Assembly: GCF_963678635.1 (NCBI RefSeq)
Contig: NC_087062.1
Span: forward strand, 8,841,670-8,905,669
Direction of reading: 5' to 3'
Source: Symsagittifera roscoffensis
Lineage: Eukaryota > Xenacoelomorpha > Acoela > Convolutidae
Length of the DNA stretch: 64,000 nt
Under the pieces are notes generated by a model. It was not told the origin of the DNA and ran no database searches. It saw nothing but the letters and a program-made list of their open reading frames with translations. The translations under genes and the position numbers were made by a program. Each line of letters begins with the position of its first letter. Positions within the stretch are counted from its first letter, which is position 1. This document shows positions 14,787-27,600 of this stretch, in pieces.

Positions 14787-14855
14787 AGTTGTTAAGTTGC
14801 TTCAATTAGTTTTCCAAGTGATCGTTGGAAACTGGAGTTGAGTAGAGTGAATGAA

Positions 14856-17800
14856 ATGAGAGGAGCAAGGGTATTTCAGGCGCCGCCAGCAGTCGAACTG
14901 AATGCAGATCATGTCCCCCCAGACGGAGGAGAAGGAGGAGGGGAGGACTACCACCAGCAGCAGCTGCAGGGGGGCTATCACCCAGAGGACAACAGAGACC
15001 ACAGCCACATAGGTGGGGATGGGGACAGGGGTATGAGTGTGGACTCTGCAGCAAGGGAGGCCAATAGACTGGTGGATGGGGCCATAGCCAGTGCTTACAA
15101 ACAAATCAGCGCCAATGCCAGCACCCCACCAACCAGACAGCAACAACAGCCCTGTTCACAGGTGAGAACTCTATGAAAAGTTAGAGAAAATGTATTGAAT
15201 TTTTAAGGAAGAAACATGGTTTTTGTGTGTTGTAATTGCAGAGTTCATTGATCTCAAAGAGAGCGGAGGTTCGCATCACTTGCCTCTAAGAAAGAACAAA
15301 AATCAAGCGTTTAAATCTTTATGGAAAAAATTTACAAATTTGATCGAGTTGTCTCGGCACCTTTTAACAAAAAGGCTAATCTACTTTGGCTCAAACACAA
15401 GCAAAACACATGGGAGCTTTCAAATAGCACGAAAATGCAAAGTGAAAAAACGGATACATCGAAAAGCAAAAAATACCCCCGGGAATCGAATTTGCGCCAT
15501 CGACTACCTACAGCTTATGTGTCTACTCACTTAGTAGTTGAGCTATATGCGCAAACTGTCACTCGAAAATCGAAAACCAGCCACAGCTCTTTGGCTGGTA
15601 TTACCCAAATACCATCTACACAAGCACTTAATTAGGCACTTTTGAGAAAGAGGGACTAATTTATGCGTTTTGGTTTAGAAAAAAGGCTTTTTTCCAACCC
15701 CCCCCCCCCCCCCACATTTCAAGTTTTCCATTTTTTCATTTGTTTTACGTGTTATCATGGGTGGAAAAGAGCCAGAAAAAAGTAGATTCGTTAGTATAAA
15801 AAACGCGTTTGCTTTAAAAATTTTGAAATAATGATATACCTTTTTTAGTTTCTTTTTTTCTGATAAGGTCAAATTAGCTAAAAATGCGACAAAGCTAATA
15901 CATCTATGCACAACAGATTAATGCTAGAAAGTTTATGTTTTGGTCATTTTCCATTTGCAGACCCCCGCCGACAGAGAGGAGAGAGGTGAAAAGGGGAGTG
16001 AAGTTGTTGAGGGGAGCGAGGAGGTGTTTGTGGGGGAGAATGGACTGAAGGACATCCGGTGGATGAGCTACGAGCAGTTCACAGTCCCTCTGGGAACTCA
16101 CAAGATACAACAGTTCGTGGAGGTACAACTACACATCCATCCATTTTATTTCTTGTACACTTCTTTCCAAGCTGCACTGCAATCACTTCCCAGTTAAACT
16201 TTATGAAGACTCTTTTCCATCTTTTCCAATTTTCTCCTACTGAAATACTATTTCCTAAAGGCAATTATTTAACATTACTTTTGCTGTTGTAAGTCACACT
16301 CATCATCATCATCATTATCATCATCAGGCGCGGATCTAGGAATTTCTCGAGGGGGGGGGGATTTTAAGCACTTTTTTTTGGTCGACTAAAACCATTAAAA
16401 AGACAGCAATTTGACCAATTTTTTGGCGCCGCAGTTAAATTTTTGAAAAAAAGGCGTTTTTAGCACTTTTTGGAAAATGTCGACCAAAAAACGCGTTTTT
16501 TCGGCGCGCGCTCCCCCCACAAAATTAGTATAGATTGGCGCCAAAGGCGCCTTTAGAAAATTTTTAGAATCCGTTAGCAAATATGGATATCTCAAAATAG
16601 TACAAAGGGGGACCCTTTGGGTCGGCAGGGGGTCGAATCCCTGAGGGGGGTGGGGGCGTCTGCCTCCCCCCTAAATCCGCTGCTGATCATCATCGTGCTT
16701 CTTGTTCCAAAGTTGTTAGTTGATATATCTTCATGTTCCTTTTTTGGAGTAGTTCCGTCGGCTGTTTCTCGTATTTTGACGAGTTGCGTTGTTTCCTGGG
16801 ACGCATTTGAACGACAGATTTGAACAGCATTTTTATATGCGAAGTGTCACTTGATCACCTTGTAGGCAACTTTAGGGTTAGTTTTGCAATTTTATAATAG
16901 AGTGGGAAACGGGAAAACATGCCCCTCCCCTCATCTCTCTGAATAATTTTGTATGATGTAGTTATTATTTCACATTGTTCGAAACACGGTGACGACCTTC
17001 ATTTTTTTTAACCCAAAAACACCTTTAGTGCCACACAATACGACTTTTTTCTTTAAAACTATTTGGCTTCGTCTGTGTGGCGAGTATTCATTTCTGCTTG
17101 GCAAAAAATGACACGCTTAGGATCGAAATTGAAAGAAGCCAGCTGAAAATCTGCCGAAAGAGCTGAGCAGAAACACAAAAGTGTCGAGGTCAGGCTTTCA
17201 GAATCAATTTTTGTACCACTTGAAATATTGATTCTTTGTATTGATTGTTGTTGTTGTCCTCTATCTTATAATACAAGAAGCGGCTGTTATGTTTAGACGT
17301 GGGAATACGAGCCTAGCTGGAAATACTGCATTGACTTTCTAGAGGAAGATTCCACAGAATACGACTTCAGGTATCTTCACCATTCGACCAATCATCTTTC
17401 ATTTATTTCACTTAAACTCTTTTGCTTTTCACAACAAGTTCCAACGGGTAGTCGGTTTATAGAAACATTCAATATAAGCGAAAATTTTCCCGGTAGATTT
17501 CGCTCACAATTTATTTGAAAATGCGTGGGCGTCTCTTAGTTCAACATCTATTAGTTCTGGCTCGAGCCACTTCACCTTATTGTCGCATGAAATCACGAAA
17601 CTCAGTGGTGGGAGAGATGCATGTGTTAATATTTGTACATAAAGCCGCTCATTTTTACGTCCAAATCAAAATATAAAGTTTGGGTGCATATTCTATATAT
17701 TAATCAACACTGATTGAGAAAATGCCATTTAGGTATCGCTATCAAGTGCGCTGGAGCATCCCCACGCGTCGTAAGCCCATCCCCCGTGCAACCGCCCGCG

Positions 17801-17976
17801 TCTTTTTCACGATTGTCGTGTCCAAGATTCGACCGCAACACCTTCCCTGTCAAGTGTTCTACAAGTTCGAGACCAACTCCCTCGTGCACAGACCCGGCCA
17901 GTCCCGCTTCCGGCAGAAGTGGCTCAGTAGCATAGTGGAGAACCAGTGCCACGTCATCGCAAACGTCCAATTTTAG
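14856..17976 (+). CDS. AKAP14: A-kinase anchor protein 14 (AKAP14/AKAP28), four exons
   Basis: Exons: 14856-15161, 15961-16122, 17297-17370 and 17733-17976, joined in phases 0, 0 and 2 at CAG|GTGAGA, GAG|GTACAA and TTCAG|GTATCT, giving 261 residues. AKAP14 anchors protein kinase A in cilia and flagella. Residues about 66-88 (including NRLVDGAIASAYKQIS) form an amphipathic helix of the RII-binding type. The C-terminal half carries the family core: IRWMSYEQFTV, WEYEPSWKYCIDFLEED, VRWSIPTRRKPIPRA, FFTIVVSK and LVHRPGQSRFRQKWL. The protein is longer than the human form (197 aa) through a His/Gln/Gly-rich N-terminus. The start at 14856 is the first in-frame ATG after the LTR; an upstream exon before the retroelement cannot be excluded. 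The gene lies directly behind the element's 3' LTR. Confidence 0.92.
15408..15660 (-). repeat. tRNA-derived SINE (copy 1, AKAP14 intron 1)
   Basis: On the minus strand, 15475-15556 holds a pol III A-box-like TAGCTCAACTACTAAG and a B-box-like ATTCGATTCCC at tRNA spacing. The surrounding 250 bp matches the copy at 19303-19560, including GGGAGCTTTCAAATAGCACGA and the GGCTGGTATT region. It is a short interspersed element and not a functional tRNA: the flanks match between copies and the arms do not close. Confidence 0.65.
15685..15773. mobile_element. Deleted MITE, family GGCTCTTTTTCC (copy 2)
   Basis: Begins GGCTTTTTTCCAACCCCC with a run of C (about 15700-15714) and ends GGTGGAAAAGAGCC. The interior phrase 'TTTTACGTGTTATCATGG' is related to the copies at 57893 and 58219. 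It is shorter than the other copies, so internally deleted. Lies in AKAP14 intron 1. Confidence 0.5.
16324..16685 (+). mobile_element. MITE, family GGGGCGGATCTAG (copy A)
   Basis: About 360 bp in AKAP14 intron 2, inserted into a CAT/ATC microsatellite (about 16292-16328). Ends are CAGGCGCGGATCTAGG and CTAAATCCGCTGCTG, an imperfect inverted pair. The core holds the palindromic TTGGCGCCAAAGGCGCC, a GCGCGCGCTCCCCC block and GGGACCCTTTGGGTCGGCAGGGGGTCGAATCC-like sequence shared with four other copies in the window. Confidence 0.65.
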
Positions 17977-19302
17977 ACCACTTATTAAAAACAGCAATAG
18001 ACATTTACAACCACAGATTTTGAGTTCTAACAAATGATTCAATCAAATCACTCGTGTGTAATCAAACTCACGCATAAATCCACAACCAAGAGTCAAAATC
18101 TAACGCAGATCTACAAATATAATTTCATGACTCGGTGCTCCTTCAATGATGACTTGATTCTCTCCATTTCCATCATACTGTGTTTGCATTTGATCACATC
18201 GTATTATGTGAAAATGCCAAATAAGTACGTGCCATATTTGGCGATAAATTTCACGCCTATTTAATTGAATTCGGATGATGAATTTAAATACCAGTTAATT
18301 TGATTCAGCCGGTTAAAAGGAGTATTGTAAAAAACGATTCATCAACAGAGAACTTATTTAAAAGACATCACGCACACTTTAATAAGTATTGGGGCAATAA
18401 TGAGTGCGCTATAAAAAAAACTGAGCTGTACACATGTTTTGACCCGTAAAATAAAAAAGAAAGTTAAGAAAACTGATCTCATAAGATAAGCGTTGTTTGT
18501 AGAATAACACTGATGACACAGAGCAGAAAAGGCCATGAATTCGCAGAAAAGAGTCTCTCAAAGCTTTTTGAGTCAACACTGAAATTTTTCTGCTTCATTA
18601 AATGATTGTTGTTTCTATATAAAAACAGAGGCGGAACTGAACGCCGCAAACAGAAAAAGATCTCCAGTTCATGAGTTCTTTAATTTGGCGGCTGCGTAAT
18701 TTGTATTACCTGCCGCATTAAGTAGTTAACATTACCTTCAATAGCAAACACCATGCATTAGCAAAAGTCGCTTTGAAAAATGGGTAAAATACATTCTACT
18801 CAATTCAGAATTATAACCAATCGAAAAAAACTCATGACAATTTCAACACAATTTTTTTTTCGTTCAGAAATAGTAAATTTTTGGCAAAGAAAACCGAAAA
18901 GCTAAGTTTAGATTGTCATCGATTAATGTGAGCACGACTCAACTAACTAATCTAATGTTTTTTTTAGAGTTTAAGCTGAAATTTATTCTTGTCATAGCCA
19001 ACAGACGGAATTAATAATCACCCAAGAAAATTTATATCTCGCAATCTGATCTTCACTCAAAGTTCGTTCAAAAGCAAAAATTTTGTTTCTACTGAGAAAA
19101 TTTTTTTTTCAACTTACAACAAAAGTGATCGAGTCAGGACTGAAAGGGCTCCATAATGATACAAAATCCAACCCATGACATGTATTTGCGGTAGCTACAA
19201 AAACCAACCTCGGGGTCGTAACAATAATTCTAGTACCCAATTTCATAGCCTTTACCAGATGTTTAATAGTCTAACTTACAGTTTGCAAATACAAGAAAAA
19301 AA

Positions 19303-19560
19303 TGGGAGCTTTCAAATAGCACGACAATGCAGAAATGAAATTTATTTAATTGAAATATTGGAAAATAAAAAATATTACTCCTATGGGAATCGAATCTACT
19401 CCTTTGACTTCCTACAATTTATGTGTCCACTGCCTTAGCAGTTGAGCTATATGCGCACAATGTCATCAAAAAACTAGCCACTAATATATTGGCTGGTATT
19501 CAGCTAAACAATCACTAAATTTGTCCCTTTTTGGAAAGTGCTACTAATTTATGTGACTTG
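19303..19560 (-). repeat. tRNA-derived SINE (copy 2)
   Basis: Matches 15408-15660 over its length: GGGAGCTTTCAAATAGCACGA, the tRNA-like core at about 19378-19460 (A-box and B-box on the minus strand), GGCTGGTATT and the tail 'CTACTAATTTATG'. Divergence between the copies points to an old family. Confidence 0.6.
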
Positions 19561-19720
19561 GGTCGGATTCGTAGTATAACAAAAGCGTTTGCTTTTAATC
19601 ATTTCACTTGTGAGAGCAAGTGCCTTTTAATCAGGAACTTGACTTTTCCCGTCAACTGTTTTTCTTGCAAACATTCAACTTGCTTTATTTTTAAACTTAA
19701 ACAACTTCCAGATTTCTTCT

Positions 19721-19788
19721 CACTTGGTCGAGAGGTGAATCCGTCTCCTATGCAACCTAAGGTCTGAGTTTCGAGTCTCCACCGGACC
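19721..19788 (+). repeat. tRNA-like SINE head
   Basis: Contains TTGGTCGAGAGGTGAAT (A-box-like) and GAGTTTCGAGTCTCC (B-box-like) at tRNA spacing. The acceptor and T stems do not pair well and no CCA-ready end is present, so this is read as a SINE head rather than a tRNA gene. Confidence 0.5.
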
Positions 19789-21107
19789 TTATTTTTTCAG
19801 CATGCATGCAATTGATTTTTTTCCGGTAAAAATTGAGTTGTCGGACTATCGTTTGCCTGCTCAAAAACTGTCGGCTTAGTTCCCACATCACGGAATTTTT
19901 TTTGGGCTCTAGGTCATTGTAGTTGCAAGTGCAAGTGTTGTTTATTTAAGTACCAGGAGGGACTTAACAGTAAAAAATTTTTTATTTTTGTAAACTTGTG
20001 TTCGCTCGAAAAGTTCCGGTTTCAATTCTTTGTAAACTTTTTGTTGTTGTTAATTTAATATGCAAATGTCTGGCATGTTTGCCTAGAATGAATTTTGTAA
20101 TGTCGTTTGGCGATAGCAATGTGGAGCTTTCTATATTTATAGTTGAATAGCTCTGATTATGTAACTTGCTTCAAAGCTGGAACTTTCGTTGTCTATAATT
20201 GAAAAGTTCATGTTATGTGATATATTTGCAGATGTCGTCTTTATCTATAGCAGATTTAATTTGATTCAGCTGGCTAAAAGTACTATTGTAAAAAAAAGGG
20301 TTCCACTGGACGATTCATCAATAGAGAACTTAATTAAAAAGACATGTCGCACACTTTAATAAGTATTAAATAAGCTTTTAATATTTACCAAACGGACAAA
20401 AAGCCGGAAACGAAAAAATTCCAGACGAAATCCTTTGAACAATTAAGTTTTAAAACTTCGGAAGCTTGCAACACAAACTACCTAAAATTTTTCACAGAAA
20501 AAATGATCCGTTTCTTGCCTTTGAAGCGACACAAAAGAAGGTAATAAGCCGAAACTAGTAAGGCCGAATCAGGCTTTTATTTCAAAAAAAGCAAGGAAAA
20601 TGTATAACGTCACGTCTAATAACTTTACAAATTACGGTTAAATCCAACAGACTTGTATCTACGATGAGAAACGCTGACTGCCTTAGGAAAATTCCCAATT
20701 TGGCAACTAAGCAGAGGAAACAAGCTTAAACGAAAGTCGAAAAATTCAACTTTTGCCGGAAAATTTCACATTCGTAGAAAAATTAATTCCTTTTTTTGCC
20801 TTTGAAGCGACATAAAAAGAAAATAACTAAGCCAATAAAACAAACCGGAACCTGTGAGGCCGAATCAAACTTTCAAGCTGAAAAAAAAAAGAAAAAACCA
20901 AGGAAAACACACGCCAGGGCTATAAATTTTACAAATTACAGGGTTAAAACCGACACACTTGCATATGCGATAAAAAACACTGACAGCCTAGAAATTTCTC
21001 GGTAGCAAATAAGCCGACAAAACATAAGCAGGTAAACGAAAATCCCTCAATTCAATTTTTTTCCGGAAAAAAATGTCAAACTCATACATACTGAAAAAAA
21101 AAAACAA

Positions 21108-21202
21108 AGTGCACCCAGGGTTCGAACTCCAGCACCTTAAGATTTAAAAGAAACCGCGTTAGCCCTAGGTAAAAAAGAAACCGCGTTTTCTCTAGGCCAA
21201 GT
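21108..21202 (-). repeat. tRNA-like SINE head with internal duplication
   Basis: On the minus strand, TTGGCCTAGAGAAAACG and GGAGTTCGAACCCTGG form A-box- and B-box-like words, but the phrase AAAGAAACCGCGTTAG/TTT occurs twice between them, lengthening the unit. Related to the heads at 26838 and 41882. Confidence 0.45.
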
Positions 21203-22101
21203 GGGAACGATGGTCGAAGTTGCTACGGTTCACTAATAAAGCAATTTTAGAATTTTTCATAAATTTGTATGAAAAATTGTTCACAGGAAAAAATTTTTGT
21301 ACTGAATTACTCCAAAACAGCTGCTCTCGAAATTGTAACTAAAAATTGCACTACAAAATACTTTTTTAGCCTTCAGGTGTAATGTTAATTCTCGAAAAGA
21401 ATGAGAAATATTAAAAAACTCTTTAAAACTAGTCGGAATTTTCAAACTTTTGGATGTCTGAAGTTTCTCTACAGGACTCTAAAGTAAAGGGTCGAAGTTT
21501 GTAAATAATAATTTTACGTCTTTTTGTCATTGATGTTCAGTTGTAAAAGAAACACCAATTTTTTAACCATTAACCAATTCAAATATTTTTAACCAAATCG
21601 CTCTTATTAAATCGGTCTTTATATCAAAAGAGTCTTTGTTATCCAACTTTAAAGAACATAGCCAGCTGACAGTTGGGAAAGAGTAATGAACGCAAGGAAA
21701 CTGAAAAAAAACTGACTTAATTTTTCAAAAACCTTCAACTTTTGAAATTCGAAGAAAAAAAACAGATGGCCTTAAAGCTCTTTGAATTTGTACAACAATT
21801 GATGATTGAAACTTTTTTTGTTTAAATTAACCTAAATTGAGACAATTGGATCAATTGACAAAATTTTTATTTCGCTGGGAAATCTGACAATTAATTTCCA
21901 TTTTTGAAGTTAGAAGACGATCACGTTTTTCTGACGTTTACACTTTTTCTGTTTGATAATGGAGTTTGCCTTCCTTTTAACAATGGAAATTGGTTGAACT
22001 TGAAAATAAATCACAAGTGAAACCTCGAAAAATCAAAATTCAGCGTGCAGAAATTTTAAGACTTTTTCCTGAAAAAACAAAACAAATCAGCAAGTCCTAA
22101 A

Positions 22102-22470
22102 CAGGGGCGGATCTAGGAGTTTCTCGAGGGGGGCGGATTTTCATAAAAAATTCGAAATTTTTGTCTTCCTGTTTTTTAGGTCGACCAAATTGATTTTCTG
22201 AGCTCTCCCAAAGCACTACAAAGACTGTTTTGGCAAAAATTTGAAACAGGCCGAAAAGGTGTTTTAAGGCACTTTTTGGAAAAGTTTGACCAAAAATTCG
22301 CGTTTTTTTTGGCGCGCGCTCCCCCCTTAAAATTAGTATATATTGGCGCCAAAGGCGCCTTTAGAAAAAGTTTAGGGTCCGTCACCAAACATGGATATCT
22401 CAAAATAAAACAAAGAAGGGACCCTTTGGGTCTTATTTACTGAAGGGGGCGTCCATAAATCTGCCCCTGG
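22102..22470 (+). mobile_element. MITE, family GGGGCGGATCTAG (copy B, complete ends)
   Basis: The best-preserved ends: ACAGGGGCGGATCTAGG at the left and ATAAATCTGCCCCTG at the right; 10 of 11 terminal bases pair between CAGGGGCGGAT and ATCTGCCCCTG. The interior shares the GGCGCCAAAGGCGCC palindrome and GCGCGCGCTCCCCC with the other copies. No transposase is encoded. Confidence 0.7.
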
Positions 22471-24300
22471 TCTTACATAAGAGTACTCACTGCGTTCATT
22501 ACTCGTAAACATGTTGCTATTTTTAAGTTTTATGTGCATATTGGCATTCGAGGGAGCTGGCGGTGAGCTTCTGTTTATTCTGAGATTACAGATGACTATG
22601 TATTACCTGTACCATTCACCAGGCAGTCAAAAAATTTGCAAAAAAAATGAAGAAAACATAAGCTGACAGCTTTTAGCTACACTAGCTGCGTTTAACAACC
22701 TGAGAAGCTCGTTTTTATGATCAGAAAAGTTCATTTTCAAAATGTGAATATCAAATGGCTGTAACCACCATACTACACCTCTTAAGCACTATTAGAAAAG
22801 TCTTCTTCACCAAAGCCAAAAAAAACTTAGTTACTGGTGGCCGGAGAAAGGCAAAAGGGCCGAAACTTAAGTAACAAAAAAACTATTGCAGAACGGCATT
22901 AATCAGCTGCCATTATTCATTGAATCTATGTCCACATGAAAAAATAGAACCCCAAGAAAACTGAGAAACTCATTTTTGAGAACCCCACACTCTGTTTTAA
23001 AACGTCATCGTCTCGTCAGCATCAAAAAAATCAATCGTGCCAAATAGAATAAATTTCATTTCGTTCTTAAGCTTTTAAAAGCCATTAAGTTTTATAAATA
23101 TTTTGTAATTAAAGAAGCTTTGTGAGTGTGTTTACTTCTATTACCTGTTCAAATCATTAAAAGTTGTTTTAATCAAATCATACCTGTTTAAATTATACAC
23201 TTCAATTTTAAAACTTTGAATTGCAACAGACTTTCTAATTAAAATTTTAGTTGCAATCAAACGCTACATAAATTGCAATTGAAAACTGAATTAATAAATA
23301 TTAAATTTTGCTTTTATATTGACGGATCATAGCCAACAGAAAATTGAATAAGTGTCATTGAACTCCAGGGAATCGAAAAAATGGTTGACTTTCTTGAACA
23401 ATTTTAACTTCTGAAAACATGCAGTTTTTGAAGCTCACGATGTCTTTTAAGCATGGATCAATAGAAATCTTTATAATTTAGTTAAGAATTCCTAAAGTTA
23501 GAGTTTGCTAAAATTAGAATTTGCCTTCGTTTTAGCAAACGAATTTAATGAAGTCAAACCGCGAAAAATCAATTTTGAACAAAATTGATTTTCCTGATAA
23601 AAAACTCGAATATAACCACACGACCTAAATAAGTATGTTCATCTTGTTTGGTTCAATTACACTTATAAAAGAAGGCACCATGTAAAGTAAGCGCCCAGAA
23701 TGAATGGGCGGGGGAGTAAAAATAAGAGAGGAATGGTAGACTGATGACTGAGAGAGTGAGGAGGGGGGATGAGAGAAGAGCACATGTAGAATAAGTAAGT
23801 AGATATAGAAAAGGCTGCTATAACTACACAATGATCTGACCGCTCCAAGACAAGAGATCAACCACTAACTGTTCATTTCACTTTCGATCTGCAACATCAG
23901 ATGCTAGCATCGCCTACTTGCTTGCTACTCACACGTTCTATCATCAGATTGACTCAATAGTTTGTTTCAATGATCACAGGATCAGGATGTATTGAAGAGG
24001 AGTGCGCTTTGCTATCTTAAATTCACCAGTGGGGTCAGACATTGTATTGTATTGACCAATCAGCCTTTTCCGCTTTCAATGAACAATAGAAATCAGAAAC
24101 TTACTCGAGATTTACCTCACAGACTTGCATGTAACGTGGTCTCTGCCTCTTTTTTTTTCAAATTGAATTGTGTTGCGGCAATCTTACAGCCAAGTTGGAA
24201 CAATTAAAGAAACTAAATTGCAGCAAGTTTCACAAGTAACTCTTCAACAGTGTGTGTGGAATAGCACCTGGATGTAACTTAAATGTACAAAGATACAAAG

Positions 24301-24306
24301 TTTATT
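24301..24306 (-). terminator. Candidate MGAT1 poly(A) signal
   Basis: TTTATT on the plus strand reads AATAAA on the minus strand, 314 bp after the MGAT1 stop codon. It is the first good match downstream of the gene. Confidence 0.5.
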
Positions 24307-24619
24307 GTTAATTAAAATCCCATTTGATGGAGTTTTTGACCTTGAATTGATTTAAAGAGGAATGAACGAATACATAGTAAATGAACAGATTGCATCAGTG
24401 TTTCCAAATTCGCAAAACTGTTCAGTTTGAGTCTGGATGACCATTTTGAAATCAATCTCCTTCTATTCCAGCAAACGCATACGCAGTTGCTCAGGGGACG
24501 CAGCTTCAGCTTCAGATATGTGTTGGGACATTTTAAATTGGGGTTTGGCTAGTTGATTGATTTGTTGACACCTCTGACCCTTTCTTCGGTTCTTAATCGT
24601 CGGTCGTGTGTGGTATAAT

Positions 24620-27600
24620 TCAAGTGTGGTATCCGGTCCATGGGCGTTTCGGCACCAGGTACACTCTGACGCCCATGTGGATGAAGGTGACCACTCCCCT
24701 GTATGCAGTGCGTGGAATACCACTCTTCATGTCAGTCATGATGGAGAACCTCTTGGCCTTGTCTGTGAAGTCCTTATTGTCCTTGTACTCCACCCTCACT
24801 TTCGAGTGATCAGTCACTGTCTTCGTCACCTCGTCCACTCCCACCACTGGTACTTTTTCCAGCTCCTCGTCCATCAGAGCGTCAAAGTTCTCCTATAAAA
24901 ACACATGTCCATATCTATCTGTGTTGTCTTGCCTCAACTTCACATTTCATCCATTCAACCTGTTTTCACCTTATTACATAATTTATACAGATACAAACAA
25001 CAAACATACGTCAACATCTTCAAATGAAACAAGTCGGGTGTACCAGTATGTCAAAATTTTCCAAATATAGTAACTTATGCAAAATAAAACATAACCAGCA
25101 GATAGTTCAATAAAAGTCAACGAACGCAAGGAATAAATACTGACGTTTCATAGAAAACTTCAATTTGCCAATTTCTTGTTGCATTTTTACAATTTTCGAA
25201 ACATTAAATTGATCAAGTTTTTTAGCGCTATTTCAGCTTTCATAATTGGAGTGCGTTTTGCCTACCTTCTAGCAAATTAACTTGATTTGAGCTCAAAAAG
25301 TGCATATATATCTAAGTGCATTCATATGTACATTTATAAGTATGAAGGCAACTATGTTATTGAAGCATTAAGATTTTTCCTGAAAAAAATCATCGCGACC
25401 TATATAAAAGTCTGAACCACGTTCATCGACTCTCAATATAAAAAAAATTTATCAAGAATTTTTTCAATTTTTATTTTTACTGAAAATCTTTCCCTGCTGA
25501 AAACAATTCTGAAAAATAAGAATGCAAGGCCAGCCAATGTTTTCAAAACTGAGGCAACTTCTTTTTCGAATCTGAAGATCAACTGAAAGGGTTTTTTTAT
25601 GATACAAAACTTGATCTTATATGGCGTTTTTGTGGCACTTGATTTTCCGTAAAAACAACCTACGATATTAGTTCCGCCCCATACATAGGAAAGGGTTCGT
25701 AGCAATAATTATTGGCCAAAATGAGTTTTCTACGGCAAATAATCTCTATTTACGCAAATTTTTGTATGTTTTAAAATTCCTTTTTCATTCTGATGAATCA
25801 ACATAGAATCAACATAGTTAATAGTGAATCAACATAGTCAACCGATAGTTAAATAGGATCAAGTTAACATCCTTTCCCCCAAAAGATACCAAGTTAAGAT
25901 CCTCCACCCCTGCGTTCAGTTTAAACTAAATTTGGTAAGCGCTGCGTATAAAATGCTCTATTTTGATTGGCTGAAAAATCGAAATCATAACCAAGGTAAA
26001 ATCTTTCACCCTAAACGTAAGTGGGGGGGGGGGATGAAGTTGAGTTGGTCCGTTAAATAAATTGACATACTTCCAGACAACAAACAGAACTGGGTGATAT
26101 ATAACAATAGGTGTTAGGTTCAATTTTAACACCTGGATCGCCCTTTAAATTTTTGAATAGCATTTCATTTGGCAGAGTAATTTAGTATCTATTAGCTTGT
26201 GCACAATTGATTGAAAATGAAATGACTATTCTATGCATTATAATTCTCAAATTTAATACATGCACTATACTCAAAATTACCACCTATTGTATCATATCGC
26301 CCAGAACTGATGCTCCATTATCCAATTTCGTCGGAACTCGCAAAAAAAAACACAGCGAGAAATTGTGACTTCAGGAAGCTACCTTTATCAAGTAGGATAG
26401 ATCTAGCTGAGTGAAGTGAACATTGGATCCTGCATGGTGTATGTACTGCAGGTGTTGGTTGAAGAACTGCCCGTTGCTCACTCCCTTCTGGCCGAATGTG
26501 CTGGTGCGGGACACCTCTGGACGAATGCAGGACCTCATCCCCTGGCCCATCTGTGCTGGCTCCCGCAGCCAGTCGTCCCAGTACCTGAAACCGGGTTTAT
26601 ACACCATTACTATTTAAGCAGAAAGCAGTAGCGACCATGTGAAACATTTTAAACAGCCACGTTTAGCCAACCCCACCTAGTAATTTAAACAGCCAAAATG
26701 TAAATATTTTAATGCGCTTATGCAATCAATCGCTAGTTTCTAGTGCATGAAAAATGGATAAAACGTGGTCAATAGACAACTTGAGGAAGAAAATTGAAAC
26801 AGCCAAAAATTTCAATTGAATACATATAAAAAATAAGGTCCGGCCGGGACTCAAACGACTTAGGGTGCAAAGGCGACGGCGTTACTTACATCTAGGCCTT
26901 GAACGAACAAATCCGAGAGTTCTTAATCTTCAATATAAAGCAAGTAAGAAATGTAAGTAAGATCTGTAAGATAATCTGTTTGGCACTTCACTTTGTCGAA
27001 TAGAAGAGAAAATCATGTAACCACAAATTTAAGGAACAAAAATAGAAAAGAAATTTGCAACAAACATCTGCTTTTTAGGTGACATGATGTCTACAGGGTG
27101 TTTTCAAAATGTGTTTTTATAAATCATCTCTGATTTCACAAACATTTGTGTTATTGAAATGATTCTTTTTGCATTAGGTAGCAAAAATTTGCCGATTTCT
27201 GATGATATAAATTATTGAGATGAACTGTTTTTTGTTCACGCATGTTTCAGCGATTAAATGGATTTTCAAGCATTTAGTGATGAACAAGCTACTTTAGAGC
27301 TAAGCTAAAACAACCGCATAAAATTAAAAGTGTAATTGTTTTCGTAAAACTCCGAACCAAAATTACACCCTTGAAACGGGTCATTTTATTTGGTTCAAAA
27401 TTAAGGAAGTAAACAGGGTCAACTGTAATTAACCTTAAGTCAATTGACCCTGTTTTAATCCTTAATTTTGAAACAAAAGGAGTTGATCCGCTTCAAGGGT
27501 GTAATTTTGGTTCCAAATTTTGCAAAAAAAAATTGTGCCGTAAAAAGCTAGAAAAATTTCAAGCACTTTTTGTTATGATCGTTTTCAGCCAAAAATAACA

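Larger units (their letters stand above)
17977..24300. other. Intergenic repeat-rich DNA between AKAP14 and MGAT1
   Basis: No exon is recognised here. Holdings: a second tRNA-derived SINE (19303-19560), tRNA-like SINE heads (19721-19788 on plus, 21108-21202 on minus), a near-tandem pair around 20510-21010 (phrases 'TTTGAAGCGACA' and 'ACTTGCATATGCGA' type), a MITE (22102-22470), and members of a dispersed 400-bp repeat with 'GTAATGAACGCAAGGAAACTGAAAAA' (about 21660-22060) that recurs inside MGAT1 introns. The region 23690-23860 is G/A-rich. AKAP14 3' untranslated sequence must end somewhere after 17976; no strong AATAAA lies close. Confidence 0.5.

Noticed and set aside
14838-14855. AKAP14 start upstream of 14856, or an acceptor at 14870-14879 (GTATTTCAG)
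   Set aside because: No in-frame ATG lies between the LTR and 14856. The GTATTTCAG acceptor is plausible but needs an upstream exon beyond the retroelement, which I could not find.
16395-16595. Conserved small frame (with LAPIYT) also at 22176-22403 and 61265-61453
   Set aside because: It lies within the MITE core; its conservation follows from the GGCGCC palindrome and DNA repeat identity, and the frame is not kept full-length in all copies.
17704-18042. Minus-strand frame over AKAP14 exon 4
   Set aside because: The plus-strand reading matches the AKAP14 C-terminal core with correct splice phase; the minus frame has no motif.
24606-24898. Plus-strand frames over MGAT1 exon 6
   Set aside because: Shadows of the minus-strand exon, which continues MGAT1 in phase and matches its conserved C-terminus.
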